From positions 1 to 25,924 of the IMG/VR virus record IMGVR_UViG_3300006875_000139: DNA of 25,924 nucleotides. The stretch is one strand, 5' to 3'. Below the pieces are notes generated by a model. That model ran no database searches. It was not told the origin of the DNA and worked only from the letters and a program-made list of their open reading frames with translations. Below, piece by piece: positions 23,281 to 25,924 of this stretch (the first letter of the stretch is position 1; each line of letters opens with the position of its first letter). This DNA is from a virus. A program made the position numbers and the translations under genes.

Positions 23281-24097
23281 TTTCGTGATTCCATGAGTCA
23301 ATTTCGTTTTCCTGCTCGTTAGTCAATATAGCTTTTGAACTGACAACATCAATAATTTGTTGTGTGGTTTTTTTTCCCATTAATACAGCCTCTCTCCACT
23401 TGGCTTTGTTTTGATTAAATTTATCTTCTGGATAGAAATCCAATGCCGCAGGTTGCTGTACAGTATCTATTTGCGCTTGGTAATTAAACTGAGAATCCTC
23501 AATTATTTTGCCTTCCATTTCATCTGATGTTGGTTGTGATCCAAGTTCTGGGAATGCTTTCCGCAAGGCCTGAGCCTCTGCGCATTTCGCTATTTGTGCA
23601 TAAGGTCGCCTGCTCCACATTGCATTGGGCGCAATAGATTTATCTTTCCCGCCTTTAGTTGCGTAGTTTTCTTTCCATCGTTCCGTAGCTGTAAATTCAG
23701 CCACAATGCCGTTACCCATTAATCTCTTTACAGTGATTCGACACCAAGCCGGGTATGTTATTTGTTGGCCGCCAATTATCTCGGTCACATCTTCCCCATA
23801 CTCTGCGTCACTTACTCCGGCATATTCTCCGGATCGCGCAGCCTGCGTTCTATATGATCCAATACCGGGCATAATTACATCACGCATTCCACCCACTTTT
23901 GCGTCATACATAGGCACAATGTGAACAGGCTTTTGAATTGGGTCTAAGCCAGCGGCTCTGCAGTACCCTAAAACAAGTTTAATTGAGCCATCTTGTGCGC
24001 CCGGGTATAAACTGCTTTTTAATACATTAATTAGCTCATCTTCCGACATTGCAGACGACGGCAGATTTTGTTTCTTGCTTTGAACTAAATCATTCAT
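23273..24097 (-). CDS. bet: Bet / RecT-family ssDNA annealing protein
   Basis: The start at 24097 (MNDLVQSKKQNLPS) is chosen for its strong GGGGGAA site; the open frame reaches 24148 but would run into the terminator. The 274-aa protein has LVLGYCRAAGLDPIQKPVHI, then GGMRDVIMPGIGSYRTQAAR, GEYAGVSDAEYGED, and ending region YAQIAKCAEAQALRKAFPEL. These are hallmarks of the lambda Bet/RecT annealases. It anneals single strands made by the YqaJ nuclease, helped by SSB. The three genes are consecutive. An RNA terminator ends three bases before its ribosome site. Confidence 0.9.
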   Translation of the reverse strand: MNDLVQSKKQNLPSSAMSEDELINVLKSSLYPGAQDGSIKLVLGYCRAAGLDPIQKPVHIVPMYDAKVGGMRDVIMPGIGSYRTQAARSGEYAGVSDAEYGEDVTEIIGGQQITYPAWCRITVKRLMGNGIVAEFTATERWKENYATKGGKDKSIAPNAMWSRRPYAQIAKCAEAQALRKAFPELGSQPTSDEMEGKIIEDSQFNYQAQIDTVQQPAALDFYPEDKFNQNKAKWREAVLMGKKTTQQIIDVVSSKAILTNEQENEIDSWNHEND

Positions 24098-24112
24098 TTT
24101 TATTTCCCCCAT

Positions 24113-24161
24113 AAAAAAAGCCCTAAACACTGCATGGTCGAGATGCACTGGATAGGGCTTT
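24113..24161 (-). terminator. Intrinsic terminator (P3) before bet
   Basis: A 9-bp stem AAAGCCCTA / TAGGGCTTT, then seven T in the minus-strand sense. It ends three bases before the GGGGGAA site of bet, so bet mRNA from upstream must read through it. AAAGCCC occurs a second time (24170-24176) and can pair with the same GGGCTTT arm, which would break the terminator. Confidence 0.85.
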
Positions 24162-24217
24162 AAGCCGATGGGCTTTGGTGTATATCAATCTCGACCATTG
24201 AACACCAAAACCCACGA
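24113..24217 (-). ncRNA. Kissing-loop RNA: small RNA or attenuator upstream of bet
   Basis: A predicted RNA of about 105 nt between the DUF1064-like gene and bet. Read 5'-3' on the minus strand: hairpin P1 has stems TTTGGTGT/ACACCAAA (24202-24209 with 24174-24181) and TCAAT/ATTGA, and loop GGUCGAG (24190-24196). A short GGCTT/AAGCC hairpin follows. Hairpin P3 has stem AAAGCCCTA/TAGGGCTTT (24153-24161 with 24117-24125), inner stem TGCAT/ATGCA, and loop CUCGACC (24136-24142). The two 7-nt loops are perfectly complementary; complementarity extends to 11 bases with the closing stem bases. A run of seven U ends P3. It matches no RNA family that I recognise. Whether it is a free small RNA or only the bet leader is open. 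Confidence 0.65.
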
Positions 24218-24222
24218 TTTTT

Positions 24223-24251
24223 ATTTTACATCAATAAAATTTAAACCTCAA
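24223..24251 (-). promoter_or_regulatory. Promoter candidate for the kissing-loop RNA
   Basis: On the minus strand TTGAGG (24246-24251), a 17-base spacer, and TAAAAT (24223-24228). The expected start near 24216-24218 lies just upstream of hairpin P1. The -35 lies in the last codons of the DUF1064-like gene. Match is 4/6 and 5/6, so it is a candidate only. Confidence 0.5.
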
Positions 24252-24567
24252 TAATTTTGATACCATGAAACCATAGCATAAGTTTCTTTTTCAGCCTATA
24301 AACAGGCAGCTTTCGTGTAAATTCTGATTTAACATCAACAACAACTTCTCTATCTTTTTTGCGGTCATAATAAGAAAAATCGGCCACATAATGCGCAGCT
24401 CTTTCGCCATCCTGTTTTGGTATTAATAGATACTTTTCCTGTCGCCGCAGATTTTCTATTTCTCCGGCATCCTGCTTGCTTTTCAAAATTAACCAAAATT
24501 CATATTCTTTCTTACTGTCAAAAACCACTCCATCGCGAAGAATCTTTTTATTTCTATATTTGCTCAT
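24241..24567 (-). CDS. DUF1064-like protein, nuclease-like
   Basis: A 108-aa protein with the family pattern: MSKYRNKKILRDGVVFDSKK, EYEFWLILKSKQDAGEIENL, then YVADFSYYDRKKDREVVVDV, KSEFTRKLPVYRLKKKL. The Glu near 22, Asp63, and the Asp-Val-Lys (VDVKS) near 78-80 could form a PD-(D/E)XK-like metal site (D-x-K). I recall this as DUF1064, common in phage recombination modules and often compared with Holliday junction or VRR-type nucleases. The start overlaps the upstream stop (ATGA). Confidence 0.78.
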   Translation of the reverse strand: MSKYRNKKILRDGVVFDSKKEYEFWLILKSKQDAGEIENLRRQEKYLLIPKQDGERAAHYVADFSYYDRKKDREVVVDVKSEFTRKLPVYRLKKKLMLWFHGIKIIEV

Positions 24568-24821
24568 GCCTTTGCTTCGTAGTAATTTGCATTTCCAATT
24601 CTTTTTGCCGCATCAAGCAATTGCCTAGCCAGTTCAATTGCATTTGATTCCGGCATTGATGCAATGTTCTCTATTGTTGCCTTAGTTGTTTTTAAGCGGC
24701 ACATTCTGTTGCTCGTTTTCTCGCTAACAAAATAATCAACTGCGCCGGATTGTCCAATTTTGCTATAAAGCTTAATGGTTCGCATGTCTCTAATTCCGTT
24801 TACTTTCCCGTTTCTTTTCAT
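24564..24821 (-). CDS. Hypothetical protein (85 aa)
   Basis: The function is not recognised. It starts MKRNGKVNGIRDMRTIKLYS and has a helical C-terminal half (ESNAIELARQLLDAAKRIGN). It lies between the Ref-like HNH and DUF1064-like genes and overlaps both by four bases (ATGA), so all three are probably translated together. Confidence 0.68.
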   Translation of the reverse strand: MKRNGKVNGIRDMRTIKLYSKIGQSGAVDYFVSEKTSNRMCRLKTTKATIENIASMPESNAIELARQLLDAAKRIGNANYYEAKA

Positions 24822-25072
24822 ATTAATTTCTCTATTGTTTCAGCCAAAACCAGTAATTCTGTTTTTTTAAAAATTTTCCACATGGCTTTTTCGCCATGAA
24901 TTCCATTATGCGAGTCTTGATGACAGGATTTGCACAAAGGTATTGTCGCGTAATGGCTTACTCGCCTATCGCCTTCTTTTATGTGATGAGCATCTGATGG
25001 TGCTGATTGCCCACATACTCCGCAAGGAAGTTCTTTTATTTTTTGCATGTGTCGGCTTTCTTTTTTATTCAT
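24818..25072 (-). CDS. Ref-like HNH nuclease
   Basis: An 84-aa protein with two zinc-knuckle Cys pairs and an HNH core: CGVCG (residues 17-21), then DAHHIKEGD (27-35), then IPLCKSCHQDSHNGIHG (44-60). This is the layout of the P1 Ref-type RecA-dependent nucleases and related phage HNH proteins (AHH, then PLC..CH....G.HG). It could cut at RecA-bound D-loops, which is known for Ref and inferred here. It is the first of a string of ATGA-coupled genes leading to bet. Confidence 0.78.
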   Translation of the reverse strand: MNKKESRHMQKIKELPCGVCGQSAPSDAHHIKEGDRRVSHYATIPLCKSCHQDSHNGIHGEKAMWKIFKKTELLVLAETIEKLI

Positions 25073-25527
25073 GAAAACCTCAATATCTGTTCAACATGAT
25101 AATCAATATCGTCACGCGAGTAATTGATTAAAATTTTAGCCAATGCAACATCAATAATTTTGCTATACATTTCCTCAAAATCTTCCTGACTCATGCTAGC
25201 AAACGACCATGATTTAGCCCTTAACCGCAGCGTTCCATCGTACTTAAATTCGGATGTGTAATATCCTGCTAAAATTGTTAAATCATTCCGCAATGATTCA
25301 AGGTTCTTTTGAACTTTTACGCCCTTATGTGTTAACTCGCTTGGTTCCCATGCGTCATAAATAACTTGCAAAAGCGCCCATGCTTTTCGGTGAAAGGCAA
25401 TATTTCTTGGTTGAGTTATTTTTACTTGATACTCCCCGTTTGGTTTTAATTTAGCCATTATATCCGCTGATGTTTGATCAACCGGAACAAGGCCGTTGTA
25501 AAGTTTTCTGACAAAAAAATTTGCCAT
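25069..25527 (-). CDS. DUF1367-like protein
   Basis: The start at 25527 (MANFFVRKLYNGLVPVDQ) has GGGG 8 bases upstream; two earlier in-frame starts (25533, 25554) are less well placed. The 152-aa protein has YQVKITQPRNIAFHRKAWAL, then NDLTILAGYYTSEFKYDGTL, RLRAKSWSFASMSQEDFEEM and ends in HVEQILRFS. I recall this as DUF1367, a phage protein linked with recombination genes (NinB/NinG-like neighbourhoods). Its function is not established to my knowledge. The 94-base gap upstream (25528-25621) holds no feature I can support. Confidence 0.78.
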   Translation of the reverse strand: MANFFVRKLYNGLVPVDQTSADIMAKLKPNGEYQVKITQPRNIAFHRKAWALLQVIYDAWEPSELTHKGVKVQKNLESLRNDLTILAGYYTSEFKYDGTLRLRAKSWSFASMSQEDFEEMYSKIIDVALAKILINYSRDDIDYHVEQILRFS

Positions 25528-25621
25528 ATACATAACCCCGTTTATTTGTATCAATGTGCGGTCTATTCCCTGCCGTCAACCGTTGCCGGATTTAAGCCCG
25601 ATGCCGAAGCAGAGCGGGAAT

Positions 25622-25831
25622 TTACTCCGTTAATTGTTGTCTTTCATTTTCTAATTCAGCAGCGAGCGCTTTACAACTTGAACCAAAAAAATCATTCATT
25701 GATTTATTAAGAAGCATTACAGCAACCATGGCAGGTGTTATTTTTTCGCCTTTAAAAGTAGAAATATTATCAGAAATAAATAATCCATCGGTTTCAAAAT
25801 CATCTTCTATTATCAATATTACTTTTGCCAT
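25622..25831 (-). CDS. Small hypothetical protein (69 aa)
   Basis: The start at 25831 (MAKVILIIEDDFETDGLFIS) has GAGAGAG upstream; a start at 25861 would overlap the previous gene. A beta strand, an acidic EDDF turn, and a helix with PAMVAVMLLNKSMNDFFG are visible. The function is not recognised. It begins one base after the stop of the partial gene upstream. Confidence 0.65.
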   Translation of the reverse strand: MAKVILIIEDDFETDGLFISDNISTFKGEKITPAMVAVMLLNKSMNDFFGSSCKALAAELENERQQLTE

Positions 25832-25832
25832 A

Positions 25833-25924
25833 TCATTTCTCTCTCTCAGCCAGCATTTCATCTGCTATCCTGTACGCATCTTGTGCTAAGTATTTCCAGC
25901 CTGAATATTTTTCCAAACATCTTG
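25833..25924 (-). CDS. Partial gene at the right edge (C-terminus only)
   Basis: Thirty residues before a TGA stop at 25833-25835, ending with LEKYSGWKYLAQDAYRIADE followed by MLAEREK. The pattern is like the C-termini of small phage proteins that end with IADAML-type helices. The start is outside the window. No function is claimed. Confidence 0.55.
   Translation of the reverse strand, partial: RCLEKYSGWKYLAQDAYRIADEMLAEREK

Noticed and set aside
24113-24217. Purine-type riboswitch because of the kissing loops
   Set aside because: There is no enclosing P1 stem or three-way junction with the conserved core bases; the loop complementarity is longer than in that family.

Overview
This window is A+T-rich phage DNA. 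It carries a complete head module and most of a tail module of a tailed phage, a lysis cassette, and a nucleotide/recombination module. The head genes look like the SU10/N4-gp56 type: a roughly 760-aa portal, an N4-gp56-like major capsid protein and an SU10-type adaptor. No tape-measure gene is present, and the adaptor is followed by a large nozzle-like protein, so a short-tailed (podovirus) virion is the best guess. Shine-Dalgarno sites are GGAG-like and at least one promoter is near-perfect sigma70, which fits a Gram-negative, probably proteobacterial, host. The host cannot be named from the sequence. No integrase, repressor or tRNA gene was seen. These judgements come from motif recognition, not from a database search.

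Region 1 (1-17284, all minus strand, read right to left) is the late operon. It begins with two small virion-like ORFs and a lectin-like tail-fibre gene. An HNH homing endonuclease gene splits that fibre gene into two ORFs. A small ORF, terminase small and large subunits, portal, a small ORF, scaffold, major capsid, two small structural candidates, a hypothetical protein, the adaptor, the nozzle-like protein, a second tail fibre, a fibre-associated protein and the start of a DNA-transfer-like protein follow. Most genes touch or overlap (ATGA or TAATG), so translational coupling is likely. An intrinsic terminator follows the gene at 5670-6317. A 19-bp dyad (AATTRAAC-NNN-GTTTAATT) occurs four times, once far upstream of the operon and three times just before gene starts.

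Region 2 (17285-18975) is a divergent control region and a plus-strand operon. A strong promoter at 17465-17492 reads into five small genes that end with a two-helix holin candidate and a secreted SleB-type endolysin. An intrinsic terminator closes the operon.

Region 3 (19016-25924, minus strand) is the early/middle module: DUF1367-like, Ref-like HNH, DUF1064-like, Bet/RecT annealase, YqaJ-type exonuclease with a long coiled-coil tail, SSB, a winged-helix-like protein, a dUTPase-fold protein, small ORFs and a MazG-like dNTP pyrophosphohydrolase. Bet, exonuclease and SSB form a single-strand-annealing recombination set. The dUTPase-fold and MazG-like proteins would act on nucleotide pools.

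The most unusual item is a structured RNA just upstream of bet (24113-24217). It has its own promoter-like sequence, two hairpins with perfectly complementary 7-nt loops (a kissing-loop candidate), alternative pairings, and an intrinsic terminator three bases before the bet ribosome-binding site. It could be a small RNA, a transcription attenuator for the recombination operon, or both. Other points are the HNH-split fibre gene, the four-copy palindrome, a dUTPase with Tyr where the catalytic Asp is expected, and a possible pseudoknot leader downstream of ssb.
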